In this document: positions 9,169 through 21,570 of the stretch, piece by piece
How positions within the stretch are numbered: position 1 is the stretch's first letter
Layout of the letters: each line of letters opens with the position of its first letter
Assembly (NCBI RefSeq): GCF_037154075.1
Contig: NZ_JBANRJ010000001.1
Span: 124,001-188,000 of the forward strand
Origin: Sphingobium aromaticiconvertens
Lineage (GTDB): Bacteria > Pseudomonadota > Alphaproteobacteria > Sphingomonadales > Sphingomonadaceae
Reading direction: 5' to 3'
DNA length: 64,000 nucleotides
Made by a program: the position numbers and the translations under genes
Notes under the pieces: generated by a model
Databases searched by the model: none
What the model was told of the DNA's origin: nothing
The model's input: the letters and a program-made list of their open reading frames with translations, nothing else

Positions 9169-9563
9169 CAGAACACCTCCGCAAGCACTTCGCCGCCGAC
9201 ATTCTGGTCACGCGCTTCCGCGTCGGACAGAACACCCTTGGGCGTCGAGACAATGGTGATGCCCAGGCCGTTGCGCACTACCGGCAGTTCCTTGGAACCC
9301 GAATAGACGCGGCGGCCAGGCTTGGACACGCGGGCAACATGCTTGATCGCAGGCTGGCCTTCGAAATATTTCAGTTCGATGCGCAGGCCGGGGTGCTTGC
9401 CGAGGACTTCCTCGGAGTAACCGCGGATATAGCCTTCGCGCTGAAGCACGTCGAGTACGCGAGCGCGCAGCTTGCTGGCGGGGGACATAACGCTGTCCTT
9501 CTTCGCCTGCTGCCCGTTGCGGATGCGGGTGAGCATATCACCCAGGGGATCGGTCAATGCCAT
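9168..9563 (-). CDS. rpsH: 30S ribosomal protein S8
   Basis: Primary 16S rRNA-binding protein; in E. coli it also represses translation of the spc operon, which may hold here because gene order is kept. 131 residues, [18 protein letters not shown] at the start and [16 protein letters not shown] near the C-terminus. Twelve bases separate it from rpsN. Confidence 0.97.
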   Translation of the reverse strand: MALTDPLGDMLTRIRNGQQAKKDSVMSPASKLRARVLDVLQREGYIRGYSEEVLGKHPGLRIELKYFEGQPAIKHVARVSKPGRRVYSGSKELPVVRNGLGITIVSTPKGVLSDAEARDQNVGGEVLAEVF

Positions 9564-9575
9564 GAGGTGATATCC

Positions 9576-9881
9576 TTACCAGCTCGACTTGGTGACGCCG
9601 GGGATCAGGCCTTTATTGGCCAGATCGCGCAGCTGAATACGGCAGAGCCGGAACTTGCGGTAATAGGCGCGCGGACGGCCGGTCACTTCACAACGGTTCC
9701 GAACGCGGGTCGGATTACCATTGCGGGGGATTTCAGCCATCTTCAGACGCGCCATCAGGCGGTCCGTGTCGTCAGCCGAGTTGTCGTCGGCAATCGCCCT
9801 CAAACGCGCATATTTGCCGGCATACTTCTTCACCAGCTTCTTGCGACGCTCATTCTTGTTGATGGAACTCAGTTTCGCCAT
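9576..9881 (-). CDS. rpsN: 30S ribosomal protein S14
   Basis: 101 residues, the long zinc-independent form (no paired C-x2-C ribbon). Conserved C-terminal residues are [19 protein letters not shown] and [15 protein letters not shown]. It helps assemble the 30S head. It lies 52 bases downstream of rplE in the standard spc order. Confidence 0.97.
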   Translation of the reverse strand: MAKLSSINKNERRKKLVKKYAGKYARLRAIADDNSADDTDRLMARLKMAEIPRNGNPTRVRNRCEVTGRPRAYYRKFRLCRIQLRDLANKGLIPGVTKSSW

Positions 9882-9933
9882 GACTTAAGTTCTCTTCCTT
9901 AGCCTAAAGGTTGGAAAGAGAAGCGGGACCTGT

Positions 9934-10509
9934 TCAGGCCGCCTGCTTCTCTTCTTCCTGCGGGAACGGGAAACCGAACAGGCGCAGCAGTTCGCGCGCC
10001 TCGTCGTCCGTCTTCGCGGTGGTTGTCACGATGATATCCATGCCGCGCACCTTGTCGATGCGGTCATAGTTGATCTCGGGGAAGATGATCTGCTCCTTGA
10101 TACCGAAGGCATAGTTGCCACGGCCATCGAAGCTCTTCGGGTTGAGACCACGGAAATCGCGAACGCGAGGCAGAGCGATGTTCACCAGACGATCCAGGAA
10201 CTCGAACATGCGCTCGCGACGAAGAGTGACCTTCGCGCCGATCGGCATGCCTTCGCGCAGCTTGAACTGTGCGATCGACTTCTTCGCCTTGGTGATCACC
10301 GGCTTCTGGCCTGCGATCAGTTCCATTTCCTCGGCCGCCTGGGTGACCTTCTTCTTGTCCTGCGTCGCTTCGCCCACGCCCATGTTGAGCGTGATCTTCA
10401 CGATCGAAGGCACTTCCATGACGTTCTTGTAACCGAATTTCTCGGTCATCGCCTTCGCGATCTCGGTGTCATAGAGCGCCTTGGAGCGCGGGATGTATTT
10501 ATCAGCCAT
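9934..10509 (-). CDS. rplE: 50S ribosomal protein L5
   Basis: Binds 5S rRNA and contacts tRNA in the P site. The 191 residues contain [24 protein letters not shown] and [18 protein letters not shown]. The C-terminal [12 protein letters not shown] is a short extra tail. The ATG overlaps the rplX stop by one base. Confidence 0.97.
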   Translation of the reverse strand: MADKYIPRSKALYDTEIAKAMTEKFGYKNVMEVPSIVKITLNMGVGEATQDKKKVTQAAEEMELIAGQKPVITKAKKSIAQFKLREGMPIGAKVTLRRERMFEFLDRLVNIALPRVRDFRGLNPKSFDGRGNYAFGIKEQIIFPEINYDRIDKVRGMDIIVTTTAKTDDEARELLRLFGFPFPQEEEKQAA

Positions 10510-10820
10510 TACAGCGTCTCCCCGGACTTCACGGCCACGCGGACCTTCTTGCCGTCCTTGGTTTCAAAGCGGACGCGGGTCGGTTTGCCATCAGCGCCAG
10601 CCACCGCGACGTTCGAAATGTGCAGCGGCGCAGGCTTGCGGTCGATGCCACCCTGCGGGTTCGCCTGGTCGGGCTTACGGTGCTTGGCGTGGACGTTGAC
10701 GCCCTCTACCAGAACCTTGTCGTCCTTGGGGAACATCTGAAGGACGGTGCCGGTACGGCCCTTATCCTTGCCAGCGAGCACGACGACCTTGTCGCCCTTC
10801 TTGATCTTAGCGGCAGCCAT
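10509..10820 (-). CDS. rplX: 50S ribosomal protein L24
   Basis: Assembly initiator of the large subunit; 103 residues with the KOW motif [18 protein letters not shown] near the N-terminus and [10 protein letters not shown] later. Overlaps both neighbours (rplN and rplE) by single bases, showing coupled translation. Confidence 0.97.
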   Translation of the reverse strand: MAAAKIKKGDKVVVLAGKDKGRTGTVLQMFPKDDKVLVEGVNVHAKHRKPDQANPQGGIDRKPAPLHISNVAVAGADGKPTRVRFETKDGKKVRVAVKSGETL

Positions 10821-11188
10821 TACAGCACCTCGGGAGCAAGAGAGATGATCTTCATGTGCTTCTTGGCGCGCAGTTCGCGAACCACGGGGCCAAAGATACG
10901 AGTGCCGATCGGCTCCTCGTTCTTGTTGACCAGCACGGCGGCATTACCGTCGAAACGGATAACCGAACCGTCGGGACGACGAACGTCCTTGGCAGTGCGG
11001 ACGATGACGGCACGGTGCACGTCACCCTTCTTGACCTTGCCGCGCGGCTGGGCCTCTTTCACGGAGACGACGATGATGTCGCCCACGCTGGCGAAGCGCC
11101 GCTTCGACCCGCCCAGCACCTTGATGCACTGGACGCGCTTGGCGCCGCTGTTGTCAGCAACGTCAAGATTGGATTGCATCTGGATCAT
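10820..11188 (-). CDS. rplN: 50S ribosomal protein L14
   Basis: Core large-subunit protein at the interface with 30S. 122 residues, [20 protein letters not shown] at the start and [18 protein letters not shown] at the end. A 176-base spacer with a structured element separates it from rpsQ, so the classical S10/spc boundary seems to be preserved here. Confidence 0.97.
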   Translation of the reverse strand: MIQMQSNLDVADNSGAKRVQCIKVLGGSKRRFASVGDIIVVSVKEAQPRGKVKKGDVHRAVIVRTAKDVRRPDGSVIRFDGNAAVLVNKNEEPIGTRIFGPVVRELRAKKHMKIISLAPEVL

Positions 11189-11286
11189 AGATCCGGTTCC
11201 TTCTTATTTGGCCTACCGGGATGCCCAGAACGATTCTGGCCCGGCGGTTCCGAATTCGCAAAGCGACCGAAAGTATCTAAGCGAAG

Positions 11287-11329
11287 CGCGGGCCTGTAAC
11301 CCTTCCGAAAGGAAAAGGCCAGCCCCGCG
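11287..11329 (-). promoter_or_regulatory. Structured element between rpsQ and rplN
   Basis: CGCGGG at 11287-11292 can pair with CCCGCG at 11324-11329, with an inner TTCC-GAAA-GGAA hairpin and a GGCC/GGCC segment between. It lies in the 176-base gap at the S10/spc boundary. It may be an attenuator or leader for the spc genes; the folding is read by eye. Confidence 0.4.
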
Positions 11330-11364
11330 TCGCAATTAGATTCGAACAGTCAGTGACCTGGCCT

Positions 11365-11628
11365 TCAGGCCGCCGTTTCAGGCGACTTGTGCGTGTCCAC
11401 CCGCTCGATGACCTTCCAGGTCTTGAGCTTGGAAATTGGGGCGGTTTCCTCGATGCGGACCGTCTCGCCTTCCTTGTAGGTGTTGCCCTCGTCATGGGCA
11501 TGGTACTTCTTCGAACGACGAATGATCTTGCCGTAGAGCGCGTGCTTTACCTTGCGCTCCACGCGAACGACCACCGTCTTGTCGGTCTTGTCGGAAACCA
11601 CAGTTCCCGTCAGCACGCGCTTGGGCAT
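11365..11628 (-). CDS. rpsQ: 30S ribosomal protein S17
   Basis: Primary 16S rRNA binder of the 30S body. 87 residues starting [19 protein letters not shown], with the KYHAHDE and [14 protein letters not shown] motifs. It is 12 bases after rpmC. Confidence 0.97.
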   Translation of the reverse strand: MPKRVLTGTVVSDKTDKTVVVRVERKVKHALYGKIIRRSKKYHAHDEGNTYKEGETVRIEETAPISKLKTWKVIERVDTHKSPETAA

Positions 11629-11640
11629 CGTGTGTTTCCT

Positions 11641-11847
11641 TTACTTCGCTGCAACCGAGCGCGAGCGCTCAGTCTGCAATGTCTTGATCTGCGCGATCGA
11701 CCGGCGGACTTCACGAACGCGGCTGGGCTTTTCCAGCTGGTTGGTGGCCGCCTGGAAACGCAGGTTGAACTGCTCGCGCTTCAGGTTGTTCAGCTCGGTC
11801 GACAGCTCGTCGTCCGACTTCGTCTTTATGTCAGCAACGTTCGCCAT
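11641..11847 (-). CDS. rpmC: 50S ribosomal protein L29
   Basis: 68-residue helical protein near the exit tunnel, with the NLKREQFNLRFQAATNQLE motif. It lies three bases after rplP, in the standard S10 order. Confidence 0.97.
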   Translation of the reverse strand: MANVADIKTKSDDELSTELNNLKREQFNLRFQAATNQLEKPSRVREVRRSIAQIKTLQTERSRSVAAK

Positions 11848-11850
11848 CGC

Positions 11851-12282
11851 TTACGCTCCCAAATGCGAGGTGTCGCCGAGGCGGGCAACGACCTTCGTCT
11901 TGATGGGCAGCTTCATCGCGGCGCGCGAGAAGGCCTCTGCTGCGAGCGGACCCGGAACGCCGTCAAGCTCGAACAGGATACGGCCGGGAGCGACGCGAGC
12001 CGCCCAATATTCGACCGAACCCTTGCCCTTGCCCTGACGGACTTCGGCGGGCTTCTTCGACACCGGAACGTCGGGGAACACGCGGATCCACAGACGGCCC
12101 TGGCGGCGGATGTGCCGCGTGATCGCGCGGCGAGCCGCCTCGATCTGGCGCGCGGTGAGCCGCTCCGGCTCCATCGCCTTGAGGCCATAGGCGCCGAAGT
12201 TCAGTGCGGTACCACCCTTGGCATCGCCCTTGATCCGGCCCTTGAAGGCCTTGCGGAACTTCATTTTCTTCGGTTGCAGCAT
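11851..12282 (-). CDS. rplP: 50S ribosomal protein L16
   Basis: 143-residue large-subunit protein that helps shape the aminoacyl site. Starts [19 protein letters not shown] and contains [20 protein letters not shown] and [11 protein letters not shown]. It is placed between rpsC and rpmC as in other bacteria. Confidence 0.97.
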   Translation of the reverse strand: MLQPKKMKFRKAFKGRIKGDAKGGTALNFGAYGLKAMEPERLTARQIEAARRAITRHIRRQGRLWIRVFPDVPVSKKPAEVRQGKGKGSVEYWAARVAPGRILFELDGVPGPLAAEAFSRAAMKLPIKTKVVARLGDTSHLGA

Positions 12283-12303
12283 GACGCTATACCTACCTTA
12301 TAT

Positions 12304-12999
12304 TCAGCGCGCCGGGCGCACGCCGGAGGTCTGAGCCTCCAGCATAAGCCGGTCGGTGGCCATCGGATCGTGGCCAAGGATCTCGCCCTTGAAGATCCAG
12401 CACTTGATACCGCACACGCCATAGGCGGTGTGCGCTTCGGCTTCGGCATAATCGACGTTCGCGCGCAGCGTGTGCAGCGGAACGCGACCTTCACGATACC
12501 ATTCGACGCGGGCGATCTCTGCGCCGCCCAGCCGGCCGCCGCAGGTGATCTTGATGCCCTCGGCGCCAAGGCGCAGAGCGCTCTGGACCGCGCGCTTCAT
12601 CGCCCGGCGGAACGCAACGCGGCGTTCCAGCTGGTCGGCGATGCCCTGCGCGACGAGACGGCTGTCGATTTCCGGCTTGCGGATTTCAACGATGTTCAGC
12701 GACACGTCGGACGTGGTGAACGCGGCCAGCTTGCGACGCAGCTTTTCAATGTCCGCGCCCTTCTTGCCGATGATGACACCGGGGCGAGCCGCATAGATCG
12801 ACACGCGGCACAGCTTGGCCGGACGCTCGATGACCACCTTGGAGATCGCTGCCTGGGGCATCGTCTTCATGATGAACTTGCGGATCTTGATGTCTTCCAT
12901 CAGCAGACGGCCGTAATCGGCGCCTTCTGCGTACCAGCGGCTGTCCCAGGTACGGTTGATCTGAAGACGCAGACCGATCGGATTACTCTTATGACCCAT
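12304..12999 (-). CDS. rpsC: 30S ribosomal protein S3
   Basis: Small-subunit protein with a KH RNA-binding domain at the mRNA entry tunnel. 231 residues, starting [20 protein letters not shown]; the KH signature [17 protein letters not shown] lies near 71-87. The C-terminal domain has [18 protein letters not shown]. It sits 3 bases from rplV. Confidence 0.97.
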   Translation of the reverse strand: MGHKSNPIGLRLQINRTWDSRWYAEGADYGRLLMEDIKIRKFIMKTMPQAAISKVVIERPAKLCRVSIYAARPGVIIGKKGADIEKLRRKLAAFTTSDVSLNIVEIRKPEIDSRLVAQGIADQLERRVAFRRAMKRAVQSALRLGAEGIKITCGGRLGGAEIARVEWYREGRVPLHTLRANVDYAEAEAHTAYGVCGIKCWIFKGEILGHDPMATDRLMLEAQTSGVRPAR

Positions 13000-13002
13000 G
13001 AC

Positions 13003-13389
13003 TTACGCCTCCTCTTCCGCGGTCGCTTCACGCACGATGATGCGCACGCGGCTGAACGGCTTCAGGATCTGGGTCGACTTGCCACGGCCGCGAGCGTGGA
13101 AGCGCTTCATGGTGATGCTCTTGCCCACCGAGGCTTCCGCGACGACCAGCGAGTCGACGTCCAGATTGTGGTTGTTTTCCGCATTGGCGATGGCCGAATC
13201 CAGCACCTTGCGAACATCGACCGCCATCGCCTTCTTCGAGAAGGCGAGGATGTTCAACGCCTCTTCGACCTTGCGGCCCCGGATCAGCGTGGCGACCAGG
13301 TTCAGCTTCTGGGCCGAACCGCGAATCTGCGTGCCGACGGCCAGAGCCTCATTGTCCGCAACGCGGCGGGGGGATTTTTCCTTACCCAT
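13003..13389 (-). CDS. rplV: 50S ribosomal protein L22
   Basis: Lines the nascent-peptide exit tunnel with an extended hairpin. 128 residues, with [24 protein letters not shown] and the conserved hairpin end [19 protein letters not shown]. Its ATG abuts the rpsS stop. Confidence 0.97.
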   Translation of the reverse strand: MGKEKSPRRVADNEALAVGTQIRGSAQKLNLVATLIRGRKVEEALNILAFSKKAMAVDVRKVLDSAIANAENNHNLDVDSLVVAEASVGKSITMKRFHARGRGKSTQILKPFSRVRIIVREATAEEEA

Positions 13390-13664
13390 TAGCGCTTGCC
13401 CTTCTTGTCGGCAGCGTGGCCGGGGAAGAAGCGCGTGGGCGCGAATTCACCAAGCTTGTGACCGACCATATCCTCGTTCACCGAAACGGGAACGTGCTTG
13501 CGGCCATTATAGACGTTGAACGTCAGGCCAACGAACTGCGGCAGGATGGTGGAGCGACGCGACCAGGTCTTGATCGGCGCGCGGCCACCGGCATCCTGTG
13601 CCGCTTCTGCCTTCTTCAGAAGGCTGAGGTCCACGAACGGACCTTTCCAGACGGAACGAGCCAT
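13389..13664 (-). CDS. rpsS: 30S ribosomal protein S19
   Basis: 91 residues, forms the 30S head with S13. [18 protein letters not shown] at the start and [20 protein letters not shown] later are diagnostic. It overlaps the rplV start by one base and follows rplB with a 6-base gap. Confidence 0.97.
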   Translation of the reverse strand: MARSVWKGPFVDLSLLKKAEAAQDAGGRAPIKTWSRRSTILPQFVGLTFNVYNGRKHVPVSVNEDMVGHKLGEFAPTRFFPGHAADKKGKR

Positions 13665-13670
13665 CGCGGA

Positions 13671-14507
13671 TTACCTCTTCTTCTTGGCGTGACGCGAACG
13701 GATAATCATCTTGTCCGTCGCCTTGTTGTGGCGGGTGCGCGCACCCTTGGTCGGCTTGCCCCATGGGGTAACCGGATGACGGCCGCCCGAGGTACGGCCT
13801 TCACCACCACCATGCGGGTGATCGACCGGGTTCTTTGCAACACCACGGGTCAGCGGGCGCTTGCCCAACCAGCGCGAACGGCCGGCCTTGCCCAGATTGG
13901 TGTTCTGGTTGTCCGGGTTCGACACGGCGCCAACGGTGCCCATGCAATCCGAACGGATGTAGCGCTGCTCGCCCGAGGACAGGCGGATCATCACCATGCC
14001 GCGATCACGGCCAACCAGCTGGGCGTAGGTGCCAGCGGACCGGCAGAGCTGCGCGCCCTTGCCCGGCTTCATCTCCACATTGTGGATGATGGTGCCGACC
14101 GGCATCTGCCCCAGTTCCATCGCGTTGCCCGGCTTCACGTCGGTCTTCTTGGCCGCGATGACCTTGTCACCAGGCGCAAGGCGCTGCGGCGCGATGATAT
14201 AGGTCTGGGTGCCATCGGGGTAGTTGACCAGCGCGATGAACGCAGTGCGGTTGGGGTCATATTCCAGACGCTCGACCGTGCCTTCAACGTCCCAGAGGCG
14301 ACGCTTGAAGTCGATGATGCGATACTTCTGCTTGTGACCACCGGCGATACCGCGCGAGGTCACATGACCCTTGTTGTTGCGACCACCGGTCTTGCGCTTG
14401 CCTTCGGTCAGCGCCTTGACGGGCTTGCCCTTGTGCAGGCTGGACTTGTCGACGAGGATCAGGCCACGCTGGGCCGGGCTCGTCGGGTTATAGTGCTTGA
14501 GTGCCAT
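13671..14507 (-). CDS. rplB: 50S ribosomal protein L2
   Basis: Essential for peptidyl-transferase centre assembly and subunit joining. 278 residues, [16 protein letters not shown] at the start, [19 protein letters not shown] near 41-59, and the C-terminal motif [13 protein letters not shown] with the catalytic-site His. Confidence 0.97.
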   Translation of the reverse strand: MALKHYNPTSPAQRGLILVDKSSLHKGKPVKALTEGKRKTGGRNNKGHVTSRGIAGGHKQKYRIIDFKRRLWDVEGTVERLEYDPNRTAFIALVNYPDGTQTYIIAPQRLAPGDKVIAAKKTDVKPGNAMELGQMPVGTIIHNVEMKPGKGAQLCRSAGTYAQLVGRDRGMVMIRLSSGEQRYIRSDCMGTVGAVSNPDNQNTNLGKAGRSRWLGKRPLTRGVAKNPVDHPHGGGEGRTSGGRHPVTPWGKPTKGARTRHNKATDKMIIRSRHAKKKR

Positions 14508-14517
14508 GTTCCGCGCC

Positions 14518-14832
14518 TCAGATACCGGTGGTGACGTCGATGGACTGGCCTTCGGCCAGCGTCACGATCGCCTTCTTGAAATCCGAACGCTTGTAGGGCT
14601 TGCCCTTCCAGCGCTTCGTCTTGCCCTTCTGCACCAGCGTATTGACCGCTTTAACGGTCACGCCGAACAGCGCTTCGATCGCAGCCTTGATCTCCGGCTT
14701 GGATGCGTCGTTCGCAACCTTGAAGACCACGGCGTTGTTCTCGCTGAGGAGGGTCGACTTTTCGGTGATCAGCGGCGCGACAACGACGTCATAATGACGG
14801 TTCTCGACGGCCTTGACTTGCTGCTTAGCCAT
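14518..14832 (-). CDS. rplW: 50S ribosomal protein L23
   Basis: Sits at the tunnel exit and docks trigger factor and SRP. 104 residues with [20 protein letters not shown] and [19 protein letters not shown]. The start codon lies inside the last codons of rplD (8-base overlap), so translation is coupled. Confidence 0.97.
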   Translation of the reverse strand: MAKQQVKAVENRHYDVVVAPLITEKSTLLSENNAVVFKVANDASKPEIKAAIEALFGVTVKAVNTLVQKGKTKRWKGKPYKRSDFKKAIVTLAEGQSIDVTTGI

Positions 14833-15448
14833 TGAAACGCGCCTCCAGCTTTTCGACGGCGGCGCGGGTCAGCACCAGCGTGTCCGCCTTCAGTATGTCA
14901 TAGACGTTCGCGCCAACGGCCGGCAGCAGGTTCACGCCGATGATGTTGGCCGATGCCTTGGCGAAGCTCACATTGACGGCATCGCCATCAATGAACAGCG
15001 CCTTGGTGAGGTTCAGCTTGGCGAGATGCGCGACCAGTTCCCGGGTCTTGCCATCCTTGACGTCCAGGGTGTCCAAAATGGTCAACGAACCATTTTTCGC
15101 CTTGTCCGACAGCGCCATCTTCAGGCCCAGTGCACGAACCTTCTTGTTCAGCGAGGGATTGAAGTCACGAACGCGTGCGCCGTGCGCCTTACCACCGCCG
15201 ATGAAGATCGGAGCCGCACGATCGCCGTGGCGAGCCGTACCGCCACCCTTCTGGCGACCGAACTTCTTGCCGGTGCGGGCAACGTCGCTGCGCTCGCGGG
15301 TGCCGCGGGCAGTGCCACGACGCTTTTCGAGCTGCCAGGTGACGACGCGGTGCAGGATGTCAGCGCGAGGCTCGACACCGAAAACGGCATCGTTCAGCTC
15401 CACATCGCCGGACGCCTGCGCGTCGAGGGTCTGTACCTTGACCTTCAT
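14825..15448 (-). CDS. rplD: 50S ribosomal protein L4
   Basis: Large-subunit tunnel protein; in E. coli L4 also represses the S10 operon through its leader RNA. 207 residues, with [20 protein letters not shown] and the loop [21 protein letters not shown]. It follows rplC by 3 bases. Whether L4 regulates this operon is unknown, but the rpsJ-rplC spacer is structured (see the entry at 16302-16369). Confidence 0.97.
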   Translation of the reverse strand: MKVKVQTLDAQASGDVELNDAVFGVEPRADILHRVVTWQLEKRRGTARGTRERSDVARTGKKFGRQKGGGTARHGDRAAPIFIGGGKAHGARVRDFNPSLNKKVRALGLKMALSDKAKNGSLTILDTLDVKDGKTRELVAHLAKLNLTKALFIDGDAVNVSFAKASANIIGVNLLPAVGANVYDILKADTLVLTRAAVEKLEARFNG

Positions 15449-15451
15449 GGT

Positions 15452-16207
15452 TTAGCCCTCCTGGCCTTCGGTCACTTCGGGAGCCGCGGCATCTTCAGCC
15501 GGGGTGTTCGCCGCAGCGTCATTGCTGTTGGCAGCCTTCTTCAGGCTGGCGGGATAGGGAACGTCGGCCGGACGAGGAACCTTCACGGAGTCCTTGACGG
15601 TCAGCCAAGTGCCCTTGGCACCCGGAACGCTGCCCTTCACGAAGATCAGGCCGCGCTCCACATCGGTGCGGACGACTTCGAGATTCTGCTGGGTCCGCTC
15701 ACGATCACCCATGTGACCGGCCATCTTCTTGTTCTTGAAGACGCGACCCGGATCCTGACGGTTACCGGTCGAACCATGCGCACGGTGGCTAATGGACACG
15801 CCGTGGGTCGCGCGCATACCGCCGAAACCCCAACGCTTCATCGCACCGGCAAAGCCCTTGCCCTGCGTGTGACCGGCCACATCGACCAACTGGCCGGTGA
15901 TGAAATGGTCAGCGGCGATTTCCGCGCCGACGTCGAGGAGCGCATCCTCGGTCACGCGGAATTCGACCAGACGCGCCTTCAGCTCGACTTCAGCCTTGCC
16001 GAAGTGACCGCGCTGCGGCTTGGCGACATTCTTGGCCTTCGCAACGCCAGCACCGAGCTGAACGGCGATATAGCCGTCACGATCGGCTTCCTTGCGCGCG
16101 ACGACCTGGTTGCCCTCAAGAGCGAGGACAGTGACGGGGACGTGACGTCCATCGTCCTGAAACAGGCGGGTCATCCCGACTTTCTTAGCGATCACGCCAG
16201 TGCGCAT
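15452..16207 (-). CDS. rplC: 50S ribosomal protein L3
   Basis: Early-assembly protein next to the peptidyl-transferase centre. I use the ATG at 16207 ([16 protein letters not shown]), which has GGGAG about 8 bases upstream; an in-frame TTG five codons earlier would overlap that site. 251 residues, longer than E. coli L3 because of an acidic, Ala-rich C-terminal tail ([20 protein letters not shown]). The conserved [15 protein letters not shown] motif is present. Confidence 0.96.
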   Translation of the reverse strand: MRTGVIAKKVGMTRLFQDDGRHVPVTVLALEGNQVVARKEADRDGYIAVQLGAGVAKAKNVAKPQRGHFGKAEVELKARLVEFRVTEDALLDVGAEIAADHFITGQLVDVAGHTQGKGFAGAMKRWGFGGMRATHGVSISHRAHGSTGNRQDPGRVFKNKKMAGHMGDRERTQQNLEVVRTDVERGLIFVKGSVPGAKGTWLTVKDSVKVPRPADVPYPASLKKAANSNDAAANTPAEDAAAPEVTEGQEG

Positions 16208-16301
16208 GATCCATACTCCCAATAGAGGCCCGACCCGATCTCCAAAGAAACCGCTGCGGGCGTATCCAACGAAAAAACCGCTCCGGATTTCTCCGTCGCG
16301 G

Positions 16302-16369
16302 CCAACCCTTGCTTATAGATCACCCCGTCTGGGTTGGATGCTACCCCCTACTCGGGGATAGCGACGGGG
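16302..16369 (-). promoter_or_regulatory. Alternative helices upstream of rplC (leader-like)
   Basis: In the 272-base rpsJ-rplC spacer, CCCCGTC (16323-16329) pairs with GACGGGG (16363-16369) around an inner TACCCC/GGGGATA stem. CCAACCC (16302-16308) can instead pair with GGGTTGG (16331-16337), which lies inside the first helix. The two folds exclude each other, as in attenuators. The function is inferred. Confidence 0.4.
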
Positions 16370-16443
16370 GACCAGGACCACAGCAATAGCTGCGCGGTAT
16401 CCCTTGTGTCGTTTGAGCCTTCGGTCGCCCGAAATGCCCGATA

Positions 16444-16469
16444 CCCCGCCACCCTTGCGAGGGGCGGGG
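16444..16469 (-). terminator. Stem-loop just after rpsJ
   Basis: Perfect 7-bp arms CCCCGCC and GGCGGGG with a short loop, 11 bases beyond the rpsJ stop. There is no T-run after it, so it may be a pause, processing or stabilising hairpin rather than an intrinsic terminator. Confidence 0.45.
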
Positions 16470-16479
16470 ACTTGTCGGC

Positions 16480-16788
16480 TTAGGCCAACTTGATCTCGAC
16501 GTTCACGCCGGCAGCCAGATCCAGCTTCATCAGCGCGTCGACCGTCTGCGGCGTCGGCTGCACAATGTCAAGCATACGCTTGTAGGTGCGGACCTCGAAC
16601 TGCTCGCGAGACTTTTTGTCAACGTGGGGACCACGGTTGACGGTGAACTTCTCAATGCGCGTCGGGAGAGGAATGGGCCCGCGAATGAGAGCGCCCGTGC
16701 GACGGGCGGTTTCGGCGATGTCGCCGGTCGCCTGATCGAGCACGCGATGATCGAACGCCTTAAGGCGAATGCGGATGTTGCTGTCCAT
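16480..16788 (-). CDS. rpsJ: 30S ribosomal protein S10
   Basis: 102 residues; 30S head protein and, with NusB, part of the antitermination complex. [18 protein letters not shown] and [26 protein letters not shown] identify it. It is separated from tuf by a terminator and from rplC by an unusually long spacer, so it forms a short unit between two regulatory zones. Confidence 0.97.
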   Translation of the reverse strand: MDSNIRIRLKAFDHRVLDQATGDIAETARRTGALIRGPIPLPTRIEKFTVNRGPHVDKKSREQFEVRTYKRMLDIVQPTPQTVDALMKLDLAAGVNVEIKLA

Positions 16789-16879
16789 GTCCTACTACCG
16801 ATGCGAAAGAGCCAAAAAACAAACCGCCCCGTTAGGACCCTCTAGCGATACGCCGGCGAGGATCAGTCCGAGGCGGTTA

Positions 16880-16917
16880 AAATCCGAACCGCGCGAATCA
16901 CCAGACCCGCGCGGTTC
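16880..16917 (-). terminator. Intrinsic terminator after tuf
   Basis: Perfect 10-bp arms GAACCGCGCG (16886-16895) and CGCGCGGTTC (16908-16917) followed, in the direction of transcription, by GGATTTTAA. It lies 10 bases after the tuf stop and would end the str operon, leaving rpsJ to its own promoter or to read-through. Confidence 0.8.
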
Positions 16918-16927
16918 GTTGCCTATA

Positions 16928-18118
16928 TTACTTGGAGATCGTTCCGACAACCCCTGCGCCGACGGTACGACCGCCTTCACGGATTGCGAAGCGCAGACCC
17001 GAGTCCATCGCGATCGGCGCGATGAGCTTGATGTTCAGCTTCACATTGTCGCCGGGCATGACCATCTCGGTGCCCTCGGGCAGAATGACCTCACCAGTGA
17101 CGTCCGTGGTGCGGAAGTAGAACTGCGGGCGGTAGTTGGCGAAGAACGGCGTATGACGGCCACCCTCTTCCTTCGACAGCACGTAGATTTCCGCGTCGAA
17201 CTCGGTGTGCGGCGTAACCGAACCGGGCTTGGCCAGAACCTGACCACGCTCAACGTCTTCACGACCAACGCCGCGAACCAGCGCGCCGATGTTGTCGCCT
17301 GCACGACCTTCGTCGAGCAGCTTGCGGAACATTTCAACGCCCGTGACGGTGGTCTTGCGGGTGTCCTTGATGCCGACGATCTCGACTTCTTCGCCAACCT
17401 TGACGATGCCGGTTTCGACGCGGCCGGTCACAACCGTACCACGACCCGAGATCGAGAACACGTCTTCGATCGGCATCAGGAAAGGCTTGTCCACGGGACG
17501 CTCTGGCTGCGGGATCCAGCTATCGACAGCAGCCATCAGCTTCAGAACGGCGTCGTGGCCGATCTCAGGAGTCTTGTCCTGCAGGGCAGCAACGGCCGAA
17601 CCGGGGATGATAGGAATGTTGTCGCCGTCAAAGTCGTAGGACGACAGCAGCTCGCGAATTTCCAGCTCGACCAGCTCGAGAATTTCAGCGTCGTCGACCA
17701 GGTCAACCTTGTTCATGAACACGACCAGCTGGGGAACGCCGACCTGCTTGGCGAGCAGGATGTGCTCACGGGTCTGCGGCATCGGGCCGTCGGTGGCCGA
17801 CACGACCAGGATCGCGCCGTCCATCTGGGCAGCACCGGTGATCATGTTCTTGACGTAGTCAGCGTGACCCGGGCAGTCGACGTGCGCGTAGTGGCGTGCT
17901 TCGGTCTCATACTCGACGTGCGCGGTCGAGATGGTGATGCCGCGCTCGCGCTCTTCAGGCGCCTTGTCGATGTTGTCGTAGCTGGTGAAGGTTGCGCCGC
18001 CGGTTTCGGCCAGCACCTTCGTGATCGCTGCGGTCAGCGAGGTCTTGCCATGGTCAACGTGACCGATGGTGCCGATGTTGCAGTGCGGCTTCGTCCGCTC
18101 AAACTTAGCTTTCGCCAT
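16928..18118 (-). CDS. tuf: Elongation factor Tu
   Basis: GTPase that delivers aminoacyl-tRNA to the ribosome. 396 residues; G1 motif GHVDHGKT (19-26), G3 DCPGHADY, G4 NKVDLVDD. Domains 2 and 3 are intact (ending [15 protein letters not shown]). A strong terminator follows. Between fusA and tuf there are 132 bases with a small hairpin, so tuf may be partly uncoupled from fusA. Confidence 0.98.
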   Translation of the reverse strand: MAKAKFERTKPHCNIGTIGHVDHGKTSLTAAITKVLAETGGATFTSYDNIDKAPEERERGITISTAHVEYETEARHYAHVDCPGHADYVKNMITGAAQMDGAILVVSATDGPMPQTREHILLAKQVGVPQLVVFMNKVDLVDDAEILELVELEIRELLSSYDFDGDNIPIIPGSAVAALQDKTPEIGHDAVLKLMAAVDSWIPQPERPVDKPFLMPIEDVFSISGRGTVVTGRVETGIVKVGEEVEIVGIKDTRKTTVTGVEMFRKLLDEGRAGDNIGALVRGVGREDVERGQVLAKPGSVTPHTEFDAEIYVLSKEEGGRHTPFFANYRPQFYFRTTDVTGEVILPEGTEMVMPGDNVKLNIKLIAPIAMDSGLRFAIREGGRTVGAGVVGTISK

Positions 18119-18164
18119 TTCTCTCTACCTTCTAGTCCAAATAGCTTGGGTCTGACCGCCAGGC

Positions 18165-18181
18165 CGCGCCTTGCGAAGGCG
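18165..18181 (-). promoter_or_regulatory. Short perfect hairpin between fusA and tuf
   Basis: GCGCCTT and AAGGCGC form 7-bp arms around a GCG loop. It lies within the 132-base fusA-tuf spacer and could stabilise or attenuate the transcript. No T-run follows. Confidence 0.35.
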
Positions 18182-18250
18182 CGTCCATAGCAGCAAATTC
18201 GCATAATGAAAGTCCTAACCGACCCGTTCGCACAGGCCGGTTCAGGATTT

Positions 18251-20326
<2,076 letters not shown>

Positions 20327-20418
20327 GATCTGTCTCCGTTGCCGGGGTGCCGGCGGCTTGGACTGGAATGAGGAAAAGCCGGGCGCCACCTTTGCAGCGC
20401 CCGGCTTCTATATAGTGA

Positions 20419-20889
20419 TTACCAGCGGTAATGCGAGAAGGCGCGGTTGGCTTCCGCCATCCGGTGCGTATCTTCACGCTTCTTGACCGCATTGCCGCGG
20501 TTGTTGGCGGCATCCAGCAGCTCACCCGAAAGGCGCGCGGCCATCGTGGTTTCGCTGCGGTTGCGCGCGGCAGTGATCAGCCAGCGGATGGCCAGGGCCT
20601 GCGAACGCTCAGGGCGAACTTCCACAGGAACCTGATAGGTCGCACCGCCAACACGGCGGCTGCGGACCTCGATACCGGGCTTCACATTGTTCAGCGCTTC
20701 ATGGAACAGTCCGATGGGATCCTTCTTCGCCTTGGTCTCGACAGTTTCGAGGGCACCATAAACGATGGATTCAGCGACGGCCTTCTTGCCGTCTTCCATG
20801 ACGCTGTTCATGAACTTGGACAGAACCTGGTCACCGAATTTGGGATCGGGCAGGATGACGCGCTTTTCGGGGCGACGACGACGTGACAT
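20419..20889 (-). CDS. rpsG: 30S ribosomal protein S7
   Basis: Primary 16S binder of the 30S head and, in E. coli, the translational repressor of the str operon. 156 residues, [20 protein letters not shown] at the start and [11 protein letters not shown] at the end. It lies 13 bases after rpsL. Confidence 0.97.
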   Translation of the reverse strand: MSRRRRPEKRVILPDPKFGDQVLSKFMNSVMEDGKKAVAESIVYGALETVETKAKKDPIGLFHEALNNVKPGIEVRSRRVGGATYQVPVEVRPERSQALAIRWLITAARNRSETTMAARLSGELLDAANNRGNAVKKREDTHRMAEANRAFSHYRW

Positions 20890-20902
20890 ATTCTAGTCTC
20901 CC

Positions 20903-21274
20903 TTACTTAGGACGCTTGGCGCCGTACTTCGAACGGCTCTGCTTACGATCCTTGACGCCCTGGGTATCCAGAACGCCGCGAAGAACGTGGTAGCGCACAC
21001 CGGGAAGATCGCGGACACGACCGCCGCGGATCAGCACGACGCTGTGCTCCTGCAGGTTGTGGCCTTCACCTGGAATATAGGTGATGACTTCGCGCTGGTT
21101 GACCAGGCGAACCTTGGCAACCTTACGAAGCGCCGAGTTCGGCTTCTTCGGGGTCGTGGTGTAAACGCGGGTGCAAACGCCGCGCTTCTGCGGGTTTGCT
21201 TCCATCGCAGGGACCTTGGACTTGGCCTTCTGCGGATCGCGGCCCTTGCGGACCAGCTGGTTAATCGTTGGCAT
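20903..21274 (-). CDS. rpsL: 30S ribosomal protein S12 (Arg at position 88)
   Basis: Decoding-centre protein. I use the ATG at 21274 ([11 protein letters not shown]), giving 123 residues; the upstream in-frame start adds only four. The streptomycin-sensitive loop [14 protein letters not shown] keeps Lys43. The second loop, however, reads [14 protein letters not shown], so residue 88 (codon CGC at 21011-21013) is Arg where E. coli has Lys. Lys-to-Arg at this site gives streptomycin resistance in E. coli and Mycobacterium tuberculosis. It is the first gene of the str operon, with a roughly 200-base leader and a promoter at 21483-21511. Confidence 0.97.
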   Translation of the reverse strand: MPTINQLVRKGRDPQKAKSKVPAMEANPQKRGVCTRVYTTTPKKPNSALRKVAKVRLVNQREVITYIPGEGHNLQEHSVVLIRGGRVRDLPGVRYHVLRGVLDTQGVKDRKQSRSKYGAKRPK

Positions 21275-21482
21275 GAAGCCCTTCACCTTTTCAGTTACTT
21301 TGCGTCAGCACTCCGCGTTCCTGCCGCCAGACCCGCATATGCGTTTCCAACAGCAAAGGCCCCGGCGGTCAAAATGACCCCCTGGAGCCGCAAGAGCACC
21401 CGGCAATGTTCAGCTCTGTCTAAACCCGGCGGGGAACGAAGAGAAAAGCGATTCTCTCCCCATGGCCCTTTGGGTTGGCGCG

Positions 21483-21511
21483 CCTATAGCGATGCCGCCC
21501 CGGCCGGTCAA
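21483..21511 (-). promoter_or_regulatory. Promoter of the str operon (rpsL)
   Basis: Read on the minus strand, TTGACC (21506-21511) and TATAGG (21483-21488) are separated by exactly 17 bases, close to the sigma-70 consensus. Transcription would start near 21476, leaving a leader of about 200 bases before rpsL. Confidence 0.65.
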
Positions 21512-21570
21512 GCCGTCGCCCCGCCCCCGCGCCGCCGCTGAGACGATGAACGACCTGTTAGCTCTTTAAT

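Noticed and set aside
11353..13392. Very long open frame (679 codons) on the plus strand
   Set aside because: It lies opposite rpsQ to rplV, which are unmistakable. Its composition (rich in Arg, His, Leu, Ala) is that of an antisense frame in high-GC DNA.
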